Assembly (NCBI GenBank): GCA_900540085.1
Contig: UQEU01000007.1
Location: 1 to 64,000 of the forward strand
Origin: an uncultured Eubacteriales bacterium
GTDB taxonomy: Bacteria; Bacillota; Clostridia; Oscillospirales; Acutalibacteraceae
Length of the DNA: 64,000 nucleotides
Direction of reading: 5' to 3'
Under the pieces are notes generated by a model, which searched no databases, was not told where the DNA came from, and was given only the letters and a program-made list of their open reading frames with translations. The translations under genes were made by a program, and so were the position numbers. Position 1 is the stretch's first letter. Every line of letters begins with the position of its first letter. This document shows, piece after piece, positions 1 through 8,160 of the stretch.

Positions 1-296
1 GAAGAACCGTTTTTTTCAGCATTAGCTTTTGAAATGTATTTTCCTTTTGCACTTGCATCAAAAGAGCCTGACCAATATAGCGACTGCGTATTTTTGGTTT
101 CGTCAATCCAAAATACATTAATTTCGTTGTTTTCTATATATGCCTTATGATATATCTCGTCAGCCGTATGGTTTTTCTGAGTCCAAACACCCTCCATAGA
201 GGCTGTCTTTGACTTTTGGCATCCAACAAAAACCGTAGATATCAAAGCGGTTACTGTAACTATTGATAGTATGCTTTTTATTATTTTTTTATTCAT
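1..296 (-). CDS. Putative lipoprotein, C-terminus cut by window edge
   Basis: A minus-strand reading frame starts at ATG 296 behind an AGGAG ribosome binding site (about 305-310) and runs off the left edge without a stop, giving 98 codons. The N-terminus MNKKIIKSIL is followed by a hydrophobic stretch and Cys at about residue 26 (FVGC), a lipoprotein signal peptide with a slightly atypical lipobox. The mature part is rich in Trp, Tyr and Lys (GVWTQKN, LYWSGSF). I do not recognise a named family. It lies outward of a decayed excisionase-like remnant and a tRNA-Leu, so it may be element cargo, but that is inference. It has its own promoter just upstream. Confidence 0.75.
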   Translation of the reverse strand, partial: MNKKIIKSILSIVTVTALISTVFVGCQKSKTASMEGVWTQKNHTADEIYHKAYIENNEINVFWIDETKNTQSLYWSGSFDASAKGKYISKANAEKNGS

Positions 297-323
297 TAAA
301 AAAATCTCCTTTCATATATACAC

Positions 324-352
324 ATTATAACATATTCTTTTTTTATCTTCAA
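324..352 (-). promoter_or_regulatory. Sigma-A-type promoter of the lipoprotein gene
   Basis: On the minus strand TTGAAG (352-347) and TATAAT (329-324) are separated by 17 bp. The predicted start site is about 20 bp before the AGGAG of the lipoprotein gene. Called from consensus match and position only. Confidence 0.55.
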
Positions 353-387
353 CAAAAAAGTTAATATATTACAATGTGTTTCCCTAA

Positions 388-528
388 GACAAAGAAGAAA
401 AGTTGGAATTTTTTACAAAGAATACTATTCCATATTCATTTAAAATAAATCATAAACTTTATGTGAAACAAGGCGACTTTGAAATGTGGCTTAATGAAAT
501 ACGAGGAACAACGATTTCAATAAAATGA
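388..528 (+). pseudogene. Excisionase-like HTH gene remnant, 5' end missing
   Basis: A 46-codon open stretch between an in-frame TAA (385-387) and a TGA (526-528) has no convincing start codon or ribosome binding site. Its translation ends IPYSFKINHKLYVKQGDFEM then WLNEI. This resembles the C-terminal half of MerR-like/excisionase-family winged HTH proteins (short beta hairpin, Arg/Lys-rich wing, then a -x-WLN- helix). The recognition helix that should precede it is absent, so I read it as the 3' remnant of a decayed excisionase or small HTH gene. Its place beside a tRNA 3' end fits an old integration site. The family call rests on pattern similarity alone. Confidence 0.4.
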
Positions 529-540
529 TATATAAAAAAT

Positions 541-590
541 AAACCACTATCAAAAACGGAAGCATATACCGTTTTTATTATAGTGATTTA
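541..590 (+). terminator. Hairpin after the excisionase-like remnant
   Basis: The inverted repeat AAAAACGG (552-559) / CCGTTTTT (569-576) is extended by CACTAT (545-550) / ATAGTG (580-585). The T-run belongs to the stem. It lies 13 bp downstream of the remnant's stop codon and could terminate transcription in either direction. Confidence 0.4.
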
Positions 591-631
591 TATATTCTTA
601 ACAAGTAAATAGTTTGTTATATTATTTTATT

Positions 632-683
632 TTTGGTGTAATTTTGGTGTATTTTGGTGTAAATTTGGTGTAAATTTGGTGTA
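632..683. repeat. Five tandem TTTGGTGTA repeats
   Basis: TTTGGTGTA occurs at 632-640, 643-651, 653-661, 664-672 and 675-683, a spacing of 10-11 bp or about one helical turn. The copies are separated by only one or two bases, so this is an iteron-like block and not a CRISPR array. It lies about 120 bp from the 3' end of tRNA-Leu, on the side where tRNA-targeting tyrosine recombinases integrate. Arm-type integrase or excisionase binding sites are the likeliest reading; regularly phased sites for another protein are possible. Confidence 0.6.
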
Positions 684-763
684 AATTGAATATCCTTGAA
701 AGATATTTGAAAGTACATCAAAGTTCAAAATTTGGCTTAACCACGCCGTTTTTAAGGTTTTTC

Positions 764-795
764 AAAAATAGCTCGAGTATATTCAACTCGAGCTA
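764..795 (-). terminator. Rho-independent terminator of tRNA-Leu
   Basis: A perfect 10-bp inverted repeat, TAGCTCGAGT (769-778) and ACTCGAGCTA (786-795), has a 7-nt loop and is followed on the minus strand by TTTTT. It starts 5 bp after the tRNA CCA end. Confidence 0.85.
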
Positions 796-799
796 AAAG

Positions 800-886
800 T
801 GGTGCAGAAGAAGGGACTTGAACCCTCATGAACTTGCATTCACTAGAACCTGAATCTAGCGCGTCTGCCGATTCCGCCACTTCTGC
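800..886 (-). tRNA. tRNA-Leu (anticodon CAG)
   Basis: The minus strand reads as an 87-nt class II tRNA. The acceptor stem GCAGAAG pairs with CTTCTGC, the terminal CCA is encoded, and the T-loop is GTTCAAGTC. A long variable arm (about 14 nt) follows the anticodon stem CTAGA/TCTAG. The seven-base anticodon loop TTCAGGT places CAG as the anticodon, so it decodes CUG. It has its own promoter about 100 bp upstream and its own terminator. Integration-type sequences sit at its 3' side. Confidence 0.95.
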
Positions 887-981
887 GTTATATGTCCTTT
901 AATTTTTATACGGCAAGGACAAACCGAAACAGAGCGTACTTTCAGTTATAAACTTACTTTTCTGCTTTTCGACTGACTAAA

Positions 982-1010
982 AATATACCATAAAATATGG
1001 TTTTTGTCAA
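982..1010 (-). promoter_or_regulatory. Promoter of tRNA-Leu
   Basis: The minus strand has a consensus -35 TTGACA (1010-1005), a 17-bp spacer and -10 TATATT (987-982). The predicted start is near 975, leaving about 90 nt of 5' leader to be processed. It begins just after the stop codon of the neighbouring EFR1-type gene. Confidence 0.75.
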
Positions 1011-1011
1011 A

Positions 1012-1758
1012 TCACTTGATTAAGTTTTTTAAAAAATAACGATGCTTTCCGACAGAAATTTTGCCATACTCAATTGCTTCTTTAGGACAGGCACAAATAC
1101 ATGCCTGACATTGAGTACAGTTTCCTTTCCATACAGGTTTTCCGTCTTTAATTTCAACATTTTTTAAAGGACACACTTTTGCACAAAGACCGCAAGATAT
1201 ACATTTATCGTTAGAATAAAACTTTTTATCGTTTACATACAATTTATAAAAAACAGGGTTAACAACATAAGTCATAAAATTTGAACCGTTTAAATTTTTA
1301 AAACGCACACCGCTTTTTATTTCATCTGCAATTCTAAATATTTCATTATCTGCATCTTTTATTATTTTTAACGCCTCATTATTTGAAGGAGGTGAAAACA
1401 TACAAACATAATTTTCAGGCATTATAACTTTTTCTACACCCATAAATTCAATTTGTTTTTCCGCACACAATTTTTTCAAATGCTTTTGAGCATTTCCGAT
1501 ATAACTTCCGCAAGTCATTACAAAATACGCCTTATTATTTCCTTCAAATCTGTTTTTTAAAATAAAATCTTCAACCACACGAGGAATTTTATATGCGTAT
1601 GTAGGACAAACAAAAATATACGGTTTTTCAGAATTAAAGATTGTTTCAGTGTTTTTATCAATATAATCTACAATATTAAAAATATCGTCTTTTATTTTTT
1701 TCGAGATACTTTCGGCTGCATATTGACTGTTTCCTGTACCTGTAAAATAGAATATCAT
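1012..1758 (-). CDS. EFR1-type flavodoxin/ferredoxin fusion protein
   Basis: The 248-aa protein begins with a flavodoxin-like fold whose FMN phosphate loop is FTGTGNSQYAAE (about residues 5-16). It ends with two 4Fe-4S clusters, CISCGLCAKVCPLK and CTQCQACICACPKEA (about residues 187-230). This architecture matches the EFR1 (EF-hand-less flavodoxin plus ferredoxin) family of cytosolic electron carriers in anaerobes. A role as a low-potential electron shuttle is inferred from the family; its partners are not shown. Start ATG 1758 follows AGGGG. The divergent space holds an AT-rich region, and the gene ends just before the tRNA-Leu promoter. Confidence 0.85.
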   Translation of the reverse strand: MIFYFTGTGNSQYAAESISKKIKDDIFNIVDYIDKNTETIFNSEKPYIFVCPTYAYKIPRVVEDFILKNRFEGNNKAYFVMTCGSYIGNAQKHLKKLCAEKQIEFMGVEKVIMPENYVCMFSPPSNNEALKIIKDADNEIFRIADEIKSGVRFKNLNGSNFMTYVVNPVFYKLYVNDKKFYSNDKCISCGLCAKVCPLKNVEIKDGKPVWKGNCTQCQACICACPKEAIEYGKISVGKHRYFLKNLIK

Positions 1759-1822
1759 AATATTACCCCTGTATATTATATAAATTTAACATTAATAAAT
1801 GATTTTAAACTGAATTATATTA

Positions 1823-1865
1823 AAAAACAGGCAATCAATATTGTCAAAATCGACTGCCTGTTTTT
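1823..1865 (-). terminator. Terminator of the OYE-family reductase gene
   Basis: AAAACAGGCA (about 1824-1833) pairs with TGCCTGTTTT (1855-1864), and the minus strand continues with TTTTTT. It lies 4 bp after the stop of the reductase gene. The flanking A and T runs would let it work in both directions. Confidence 0.8.
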
Positions 1866-1868
1866 AAT

Positions 1869-3932
1869 TTAGTTTAATTTTGTTGCTATTTGATAAGCAC
1901 TTTCTGTTGCATGTGCAATTCTGCCTGTTTTAACAGCGTCGCCTACAAGATAAATATTTTTAACTTTATCCTTTAATTGCTCATAAAGCATATTGTCAGG
2001 TCTTACACCGAGAGAAAGTACCACATAGTCAGCATCAACAAAACTTTGAACTTTTGTTTTAGTATTTTCAACGGTTACTCCGTTTTCTATAATTTCCATC
2101 AATTTTGAAGACGGCATAAATACAGTTCCTGCTTTTTCAAGTTTAGGAAGTGCGTCGTCAAGTTGCTGGAACCAAGCACCCGGTGCAATCTTATCCGCCA
2201 TTTCAATAATTGTAACTTTATTGTTGTTTTCGCAAAGAAGTTCAGATGTTTCAAGTCCTGTCATACCGGAACCGATAACTGCAACTTTCTTATTTTCAAG
2301 TTTTACGGTACCATCCAAAATTTCTGTTACTGTACAAGAATTTTCCTTTTGGAACGGTTTTGGGAATATTGCATTACCGCCTGTTGCAATTATTACTGCA
2401 TAAGCACTGTCCTTTTCAAGCATTTCAGCAGTAACTTCCGTATTGAAAACAACTTTAGCACCTGCTTTTTCAGCATTGATTAAAAGGTCTTTTGCACACC
2501 AATAAATCTTTTCTTTATGAGGAGGTTGAGAAGCCAAATATACTTGACCGCCGACCTTATCAGCTTTTTCATAAACAGTAACATCAAAACCTCGTTTAGC
2601 AAGTATTTCAGCACACATTAAACCTGCAACTCCTGCTCCGACAACAGTTACCTTTCTGCCGTTACCGTTCTTTATCAATTCTGTTCCCTCACGGCCAACA
2701 AGAGGATTTACACTGCAATGACCGTTTGTTCCCTCAAATGCACCTGCTTCCATACTTTCAAAGCAATATAAACAACAAACACAGTGTTTAATTTCATTTT
2801 GTTTATTATTTTCTGCTTTTTGACACCAATACGGGTCGGCAATGAGAGGTCTTCCGAGACCTATTAAATCTTGTGAACCTTCCTCTAATTGCTTTTCAGC
2901 CTGCTCGGGAGTTCTGATTAAGTTTGCGGCAATTACAGGAATGCTTACTTCCCTTTTTACTGCTTCTGCAAGATATTTACGCCATCCGCACTCAAATGTA
3001 GCAGGTTCAAGCCAATAATTAAATGTATCATAAGCAGCACTTGAAACATCAATAGCGTCAATTCCTGCTTTTTCAAGCCTTTTTGCTATTTTTACGCCTT
3101 CATCAAGGTTATATCCCTTATTTTTTTGACCGATTTTTTCATACATTTCATCTACTGAAAGACGAACAACAATTGGAAAATCATTTCCGCATCTTGACCT
3201 TATTCCCGATATTATTTCGAGTAAAAATCTCATTCTGTTTTCCAGACTGCCGCCGTATTCATCAGTTCTGTGATTTGTATTAGGACTTAAAAACTGTTGG
3301 ATAAGATAGCCGTGTGCCGCATGAAGATATACACCGTCACAACCTGCTTTTTTTACTCTTTCTGCACCATCAATAAACTGTTTTACAAGTTTTTTTACGG
3401 CAGAATTTGAAAGTCCCCTGTTTACACTGTCAGCAAAATTACTTTTTTCACACTTTGACGGAGAAACAACAGGAGGGACTATGTCCTTATCCATAAGTTT
3501 TCTGCCGAACGGTACAATATCAAAAAGTAACTTTCTGTAACCGGGAACAAATTTTTCACAAGTAACACTTAAAGGAACAGTACCAATCATCAATCCTAAA
3601 TTTTGACGACCCGGATGATGAAGTTCAACCATAAACTTTGTACCGTGCTTATGTATTCTTCTTGCCATTTCTGCAAGCGGTTCAATATGATAGTCATGTG
3701 AAACTGCCAACTGTCCGAACGATGACGCCCCCGTTACATCGTTCACACGGGTAATTTCTGTTACAATAAGACCTGTGCCGCCCTTTGCTCTTTCTTCATA
3801 GTAATTCATCATTTGTTCAGTCGGACAACCGTTTATTTGACCGAAACCAAGCATCATCGGTTCCATAACCACTCGGTTTTTCAATTTCAAATTTCCGATA
3901 GATACCTCTGAAAAAAGTTTTTTAAATTCCAT
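1869..3932 (-). CDS. NADH:flavin oxidoreductase, 2,4-dienoyl-CoA reductase-like (FMN/4Fe-4S/FAD)
   Basis: A 687-aa protein with the layout of 2,4-dienoyl-CoA reductase/trimethylamine dehydrogenase relatives. It has an Old Yellow Enzyme TIM barrel (about residues 1-360, with HAAHGYLIQQFLSP and GGSLENRMRF), a cysteine cluster CVCCLYC...C for one 4Fe-4S centre (about 385-410), and a C-terminal FAD/NAD(P)H Rossmann pair with VVGAGVAGLMCAE and VIGSGMTGLE. Family members reduce activated C=C bonds; the substrate here is unknown. The reading frame is open upstream to 3995, but that extension contains the terminator of the previous gene. ATG 3932 behind GAGAGGTG is therefore the real start. Confidence 0.9.
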   Translation of the reverse strand: MEFKKLFSEVSIGNLKLKNRVVMEPMMLGFGQINGCPTEQMMNYYEERAKGGTGLIVTEITRVNDVTGASSFGQLAVSHDYHIEPLAEMARRIHKHGTKFMVELHHPGRQNLGLMIGTVPLSVTCEKFVPGYRKLLFDIVPFGRKLMDKDIVPPVVSPSKCEKSNFADSVNRGLSNSAVKKLVKQFIDGAERVKKAGCDGVYLHAAHGYLIQQFLSPNTNHRTDEYGGSLENRMRFLLEIISGIRSRCGNDFPIVVRLSVDEMYEKIGQKNKGYNLDEGVKIAKRLEKAGIDAIDVSSAAYDTFNYWLEPATFECGWRKYLAEAVKREVSIPVIAANLIRTPEQAEKQLEEGSQDLIGLGRPLIADPYWCQKAENNKQNEIKHCVCCLYCFESMEAGAFEGTNGHCSVNPLVGREGTELIKNGNGRKVTVVGAGVAGLMCAEILAKRGFDVTVYEKADKVGGQVYLASQPPHKEKIYWCAKDLLINAEKAGAKVVFNTEVTAEMLEKDSAYAVIIATGGNAIFPKPFQKENSCTVTEILDGTVKLENKKVAVIGSGMTGLETSELLCENNNKVTIIEMADKIAPGAWFQQLDDALPKLEKAGTVFMPSSKLMEIIENGVTVENTKTKVQSFVDADYVVLSLGVRPDNMLYEQLKDKVKNIYLVGDAVKTGRIAHATESAYQIATKLN

Positions 3933-3950
3933 CTCGCACCTCTCAATTTT

Positions 3951-3980
3951 AAAAAGCGGACAAACTTTTGTCTGTCCGCA
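3951..3980 (-). terminator. Terminator after the 184-aa membrane protein gene
   Basis: GCGGACA (3956-3962) pairs with TGTCCGC (3973-3979) and is followed on the minus strand by TTTTT. It lies inside the open upstream extension of the reductase frame and argues for the internal start at 3932. Confidence 0.8.
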
Positions 3981-4014
3981 ATATTCACTTATCATCTAAA
4001 ATATATAAAATATT

Positions 4015-4569
4015 TTATTTCTTACCGTAAACTTCTGCTTTTCTTTCGTCTTCCCTACGGCAAAAATCTTTGTACCAAACATATATGCCTACGGCAACTA
4101 AACCTGCAATAGAAACACCGACAACGATTTTCATACCTTTTTGAATTTTACGCAAAGTAGTTAAACCGCTTGTAAAAAATCCTATTGAAACAAGTAGATT
4201 TTGACCGTCACCTGCAACAAAATTTCCTTTTTCACTGTCTATATATACCTTTTCTTTTTCTCCGTCTTCATTTTCGGTATAATAGTAAAAACTAAAAGCA
4301 TTTATAGGGTTGTCAGGGTCTTCTTTTTCATTATATTCTTTATTTTCTTCAACATAAAAAGTGTACTCATTTCCGAGTGTATCTTCCGTAGAAATTTTTT
4401 CGGGCATAAGTGCAAGAACTGCTTTAGTATAAAACTTTGAATTAAAAACATCTGCTGAAGTAATTTTTACTGCTGCAAAACAAAAAATTGATATAAACAC
4501 AAAAACGCACGCAAGAGAAATGCAAATCTTTTGCCATTTCAGCAGTTTTCTTTTTTCTTTATTTGACAT
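4015..4569 (-). CDS. Hypothetical membrane protein with two TM helices
   Basis: I do not recognise a family. The 184-aa protein has a basic N-terminus, a first membrane helix at about residues 14-38, and an acidic extracytoplasmic stretch of about 100 residues rich in Glu, Asn and Tyr. A second helix (about 145-165, IVVGVSIAGLVAVGIYVWY) precedes a short charged cytoplasmic tail. The ATG at 4569 is 5 nt after a GGAGG. A possible TTG at 4581 overlaps that ribosome binding site and is unlikely. It is transcribed alone, with its own promoter and terminator. The topology suggests a surface-exposed loop. Confidence 0.75.
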   Translation of the reverse strand: MSNKEKRKLLKWQKICISLACVFVFISIFCFAAVKITSADVFNSKFYTKAVLALMPEKISTEDTLGNEYTFYVEENKEYNEKEDPDNPINAFSFYYYTENEDGEKEKVYIDSEKGNFVAGDGQNLLVSIGFFTSGLTTLRKIQKGMKIVVGVSIAGLVAVGIYVWYKDFCRREDERKAEVYGKK

Positions 4570-4622
4570 TTGTACCTCCAAAAAACAAGTTTGCTTTTAA
4601 CAAACATTTAAGTTATGGTAAC

Positions 4623-4651
4623 AGTATATCATATTACATAAATTAAAGCAA
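4623..4651 (-). promoter_or_regulatory. Promoter of the 184-aa membrane protein gene
   Basis: On the minus strand TTGCTT (4651-4646), a 17-bp spacer and TATACT (4628-4623) precede the gene by about 55 bp. The 4570-4913 gap between the divergent genes holds this promoter and the hppA promoter; I see nothing else in it beyond AT-rich sequence. Confidence 0.5.
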
Positions 4652-4851
4652 TGTTTTCTAAATATTTATATTAATATTTGATATTTAATACTTAATTTTT
4701 ATAAATTAAATATTTTTAACCGTCAACAATAATTTTAAATATAATATGAATATATTTCAATCAAAAAATTAACTATCTGTATTATTTGACAATATTTTTA
4801 CCGACTTATGTTGTTTATTTGATAAATTTCTATAAACTTCTTTACAAATAG

Positions 4852-4881
4852 TTGACTTATTTAAAATTTTTATGGTAATAT
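4852..4881 (+). promoter_or_regulatory. Promoter of hppA
   Basis: TTGACT (4852-4857), 18 bp, then TAATAT (4876-4881). The predicted start falls about 15 bp before the AGGGGG ribosome binding site of hppA. Confidence 0.6.
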
Positions 4882-4913
4882 TTAGTTGAAATAAATACAG
4901 AGGGGGTAAAATT

Positions 4914-6935
4914 TTGAATACAACAATTTTATCAATTGGCGTTATATGCGGAATAATTGCTGTTGCATTTGCCGTTATAACTGCCGTAATCATTTCAAAA
5001 CAACCCGAAGGAACCGAAAAAATGAAAGAAATTGCTAATGCAATATCGTCCGGTGCAAAAGCATTTTTATTTTCTGAATACAAAGTTCTTTTGGCATTTT
5101 CAGCCGTAATGTTCCTTGTTATAGGATTTTTCCTGCCAAACGGTTGGTTGACGGCGATTTGTTTTTTATGTGGTGCGATTTTTTCAACACTTGCAGGCTA
5201 TTTCGGTATGAGTGTAGCTACAAAAGCAAATGTCAGAACTGCAAACGCAGCCCGTGAAAAAGGTATGAACAAAGCACTTAAAATAGCATTTAACGGCGGT
5301 ACCGTAATGGGACTTTCGGTTGTCGGATTGGGCGTATTGGGAATATCGCTTATTATGTTGTTTATTGTAAAAGACAACGCAACAAAAATCAATGTACTTA
5401 CAGGCTTCAGTTTAGGTGCGTCTTCAATAGCACTCTTTGCCCGTGTAGGAGGCGGTATTTATACAAAAGCAGCCGATGTAGGTGCTGACCTTGTAGGTAA
5501 AGTTGAAGCAGGAATACCTGAAGACGACCCAAGAAACCCTGCAACAATAGCAGACAATGTAGGCGACAATGTAGGTGATGTCGCAGGTATGGGCGCAGAC
5601 CTTTTTGAAAGCTATGTAGGCTCAATTATTTCTGCAATAACACTTTCTCTCGCCGCAGGAACGGCTCTCGGTTTTAACGGTGCTGTATTCCCTATCGTTG
5701 TTTGTTCGGTTGGCATTATTGCATCTGTCATCTCCACTTTCTTTGTTAAGGGTAAAGAAAATTCAGACCCGCAAAAAGCATTAAAAAGAAGCGAATATGT
5801 TTCAAATATTCTTGTTATTATCGCTTCTTTCTTAGGTGCAAAATTCTTATTTGAAGACAACTATCTCAAGATATTCGGTGCTATTGTTACAGGCATTATT
5901 GTCGGCAGTGTAATAGGTGAATTGACAGAAATCTTTACATCTGATAAATACAAAAGCGTAAAAGAAATTGCAGAAAGTTCAAAAACAGGTGCCGCTACAA
6001 ACATCATCAGCGGACTTTCGGCAGGTATGAAATCAACTGCATTTCCTATTCTCATGATTGCAGTCGGAATACTTGCTTCCTACTATTTTGCAGGTCTTTA
6101 CGGTATCGCTCTTGCCGCAGTAGGTATGCTTTCCACAGCAGGTATAACCGTTGCAGTTGACGCATACGGACCTATTGCAGATAACGCAGGCGGCATAGCA
6201 GAAATGAGCGGTCTTGATAAATCTGTCCGTCAAATTACAGACAAACTTGACAGCGTAGGAAATACAACTGCCGCAATCGGAAAAGGTTTTGCAATAGGCT
6301 CTGCCGCACTCACGGCACTTGCACTTTTTGCTTCGTATGCTTCAACAACGGAAATTGCAGACGGCGGAATGAGTATTCTTGATGCAAAAGTTGTATGCGG
6401 ACTCTTTATCGGTGCAATGCTTCCATTCCTTTTCTCTGCTTTCACAATGAATTCAGTAGGTAAAGCAGCAAATAAAATGATTGATGAAGTAAGAAGACAA
6501 TTCAGAGAAATGCCCGGAATACTTAAAGGTACTGAAAAAGCAGACTATGCAAAATGTGTTTCTATATCTACAAAAGCTGCTCTTCACGAAATGATAATTC
6601 CCGGTATTATGGCTGTTGTATCCCCTCTTGCAGTAGGATTTTTGCTTGGCAAAGAGGCTCTCGGAGGTATGCTTGCAGGCGCTCTTGTTTGCGGTGTAAT
6701 GATGGCTATATTTATGTCAAATTCAGGCGGTGCATGGGACAACGCAAAAAAATATATTGAATCTCTTCCTGACGGAAAAGGTTCTGACTCACACAAAGCA
6801 GCAGTTGTAGGAGATACCGTCGGTGACCCGTTTAAAGACACAAGCGGTCCTTCAATAAATATCCTTATTAAACTTATGACTATTGTATCACTTGTTTTTG
6901 CAACAACTTTCGGTGATGGAATAATTAAGTTCTAA
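4914..6935 (+). CDS. hppA: Membrane-bound ion-translocating pyrophosphatase, K+-dependent type
   Basis: A 673-aa integral membrane protein with about 16 hydrophobic segments. It couples PPi hydrolysis to H+ and/or Na+ export across the cytoplasmic membrane. Diagnostic motifs are DVGADLVGKVE (about residue 188), NVGDNVGDVAGMGADLFES and the C-terminal GDTVGDPFKDTSGPS, which hold the Mg-PPi-binding acidic residues. At the K+-dependence site the sequence is GNTTAA (449-454), with Ala where K+-independent pumps have Lys, so K+ activation is predicted. Na+ pumping is common in related Clostridia but is not proved by sequence. The start is TTG, 8 nt after AGGGGG. Monocistronic. Confidence 0.95.
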   Translation: MNTTILSIGVICGIIAVAFAVITAVIISKQPEGTEKMKEIANAISSGAKAFLFSEYKVLLAFSAVMFLVIGFFLPNGWLTAICFLCGAIFSTLAGYFGMSVATKANVRTANAAREKGMNKALKIAFNGGTVMGLSVVGLGVLGISLIMLFIVKDNATKINVLTGFSLGASSIALFARVGGGIYTKAADVGADLVGKVEAGIPEDDPRNPATIADNVGDNVGDVAGMGADLFESYVGSIISAITLSLAAGTALGFNGAVFPIVVCSVGIIASVISTFFVKGKENSDPQKALKRSEYVSNILVIIASFLGAKFLFEDNYLKIFGAIVTGIIVGSVIGELTEIFTSDKYKSVKEIAESSKTGAATNIISGLSAGMKSTAFPILMIAVGILASYYFAGLYGIALAAVGMLSTAGITVAVDAYGPIADNAGGIAEMSGLDKSVRQITDKLDSVGNTTAAIGKGFAIGSAALTALALFASYASTTEIADGGMSILDAKVVCGLFIGAMLPFLFSAFTMNSVGKAANKMIDEVRRQFREMPGILKGTEKADYAKCVSISTKAALHEMIIPGIMAVVSPLAVGFLLGKEALGGMLAGALVCGVMMAIFMSNSGGAWDNAKKYIESLPDGKGSDSHKAAVVGDTVGDPFKDTSGPSINILIKLMTIVSLVFATTFGDGIIKF

Positions 6936-6949
6936 CAAATATATAAACA

Positions 6950-6990
6950 GCACCTGTAAAGGCCGTAAACTTTTACAGGTGCAATTTTTA
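6950..6990 (+). terminator. Terminator of hppA
   Basis: The 11-bp stem GCACCTGTAAA (6950-6960) / TTTACAGGTGC (6972-6982) is followed by AATTTTTA, 14 bp after the hppA stop. Confidence 0.85.
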
Positions 6991-7048
6991 TATTGAAAAA
7001 ATCATATTTTTATGTTAGCCTATTTAATATAGACAGGAGATGCAAGAT

Positions 7049-8116
7049 ATGAAAAATTTAGAAAAAGCAAAACAAATATTATCACAGAAAAATGCCGATG
7101 CAATGCTTATCAACAGTGAAGTTAATATGCATTATTTTTGTGATTTTTCACCATCAGAAGGAATAGTTTTAATTACAAAAAGCGACTGCTATCACATAGT
7201 TGACTCAAGATATACGGAAACTGCAAAAAACCACGCAGAAAAAACAGGTCTTGAAGTCATAGAGATTTCATCTGCTTTTACAGATGTACTTAATGAATTG
7301 TTTAATAAGCACAATATTGATACTGTTTTATTTGAAAATGAAACTATATCACTTGCAAAATATAAACTCTTTTCTTCTAAACTTAATGCACAATTAGTTG
7401 AACTCGGAAATGAAATAGAACAACTCAGAAATGTAAAATCGGTTGAAGAAAAAGAAAAAATACGAAATGCTCAAAAAATAGCAGAAAGTGCATATTTAGA
7501 ACTTTTAAATCATATTGAAGTTGGAAAAAGTGAAAAAGAACTTTGTGCTTATTTCGACTATTTAATGGCTAAAAACGGTTCTGACGGCGTTTCATTCAGC
7601 ACAATTCTTTTGAGTGGTGCAAGAACTTCAATGCCTCACGGTGTGCCATCTGATAACACCGTAAAAAAAGGTGATTTTGTTCTCTTTGACTTCGGTGCCA
7701 CTTTTGACGGCTATCACTCTGACACTACAAGAACTGTTTGCGTAGGCAACCCTACCGAAGAACAACAATTTGTTTACAATCTTGTTTTAAAAGCCCAACT
7801 TGCAGGAATAGACGCTCTTAAAGCAGGTAAAAAATGCAGTGATGTTTATTATGAAGCATATAATGTTTTAGATAAAGAAGGTTATGCACAGTATTTCAGG
7901 CACTCACTCGGACATTGTGTCGGACTTGAAATTCATGAAGGATACAGTTCTTCCCCGACTTCCAACGACATATATCAAGTCGGAAATGTAACATCTGTTG
8001 AGCCGGGCGTATATCTTCCCGGCAAATTCGGAATAAGAATTGAAGACATCTTATATGTCACAGAAAACGGAAGTGAAAATTTAGTAACTCTCGACAAAGA
8101 ACTTATTGTATTATAA
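7049..8116 (+). CDS. M24-family Xaa-Pro aminopeptidase
   Basis: A 355-aa two-domain protein: a creatinase-like N-domain (about residues 1-130) and a pita-bread M24 metallopeptidase domain. The five metal ligands are visible: two Asp in DFGATFDGYHSDTTR, His in LGHCVGLEIHEG, and two Glu in VEPGVYLPG and IRIED. The MPHGVPSD segment supplies a substrate-binding His. It should cleave N-terminal residues preceding proline in peptides in the cytosol. An ATG at 7040 touches the AGGAG directly, so the ATG at 7049 (9-nt spacing) is preferred. It has its own terminator downstream and no obvious operon partner. Confidence 0.92.
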   Translation: MKNLEKAKQILSQKNADAMLINSEVNMHYFCDFSPSEGIVLITKSDCYHIVDSRYTETAKNHAEKTGLEVIEISSAFTDVLNELFNKHNIDTVLFENETISLAKYKLFSSKLNAQLVELGNEIEQLRNVKSVEEKEKIRNAQKIAESAYLELLNHIEVGKSEKELCAYFDYLMAKNGSDGVSFSTILLSGARTSMPHGVPSDNTVKKGDFVLFDFGATFDGYHSDTTRTVCVGNPTEEQQFVYNLVLKAQLAGIDALKAGKKCSDVYYEAYNVLDKEGYAQYFRHSLGHCVGLEIHEGYSSSPTSNDIYQVGNVTSVEPGVYLPGKFGIRIEDILYVTENGSENLVTLDKELIVL

Positions 8117-8126
8117 AAAGTATCAT

Positions 8127-8160
8127 AAAAAATCACGCAATAAAAATTGCGTGATTTTTT
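8127..8160. terminator. Bidirectional terminator between convergent genes
   Basis: AATCACGCAA (8131-8140) pairs with TTGCGTGATT (8147-8156), flanked by runs of A and T. It serves the M24 gene on the plus strand and the convergent 265-aa gene on the minus strand. Confidence 0.85.

Noticed and set aside
632..683. CRISPR array
   Set aside because: Repeat units are 9 bp with 1-2-bp gaps and there are no spacers or cas genes.
3933..3995. N-terminal extension of the OYE-family reductase
   Set aside because: It contains the rho-independent terminator of the upstream gene, and a good ribosome binding site precedes ATG 3932.
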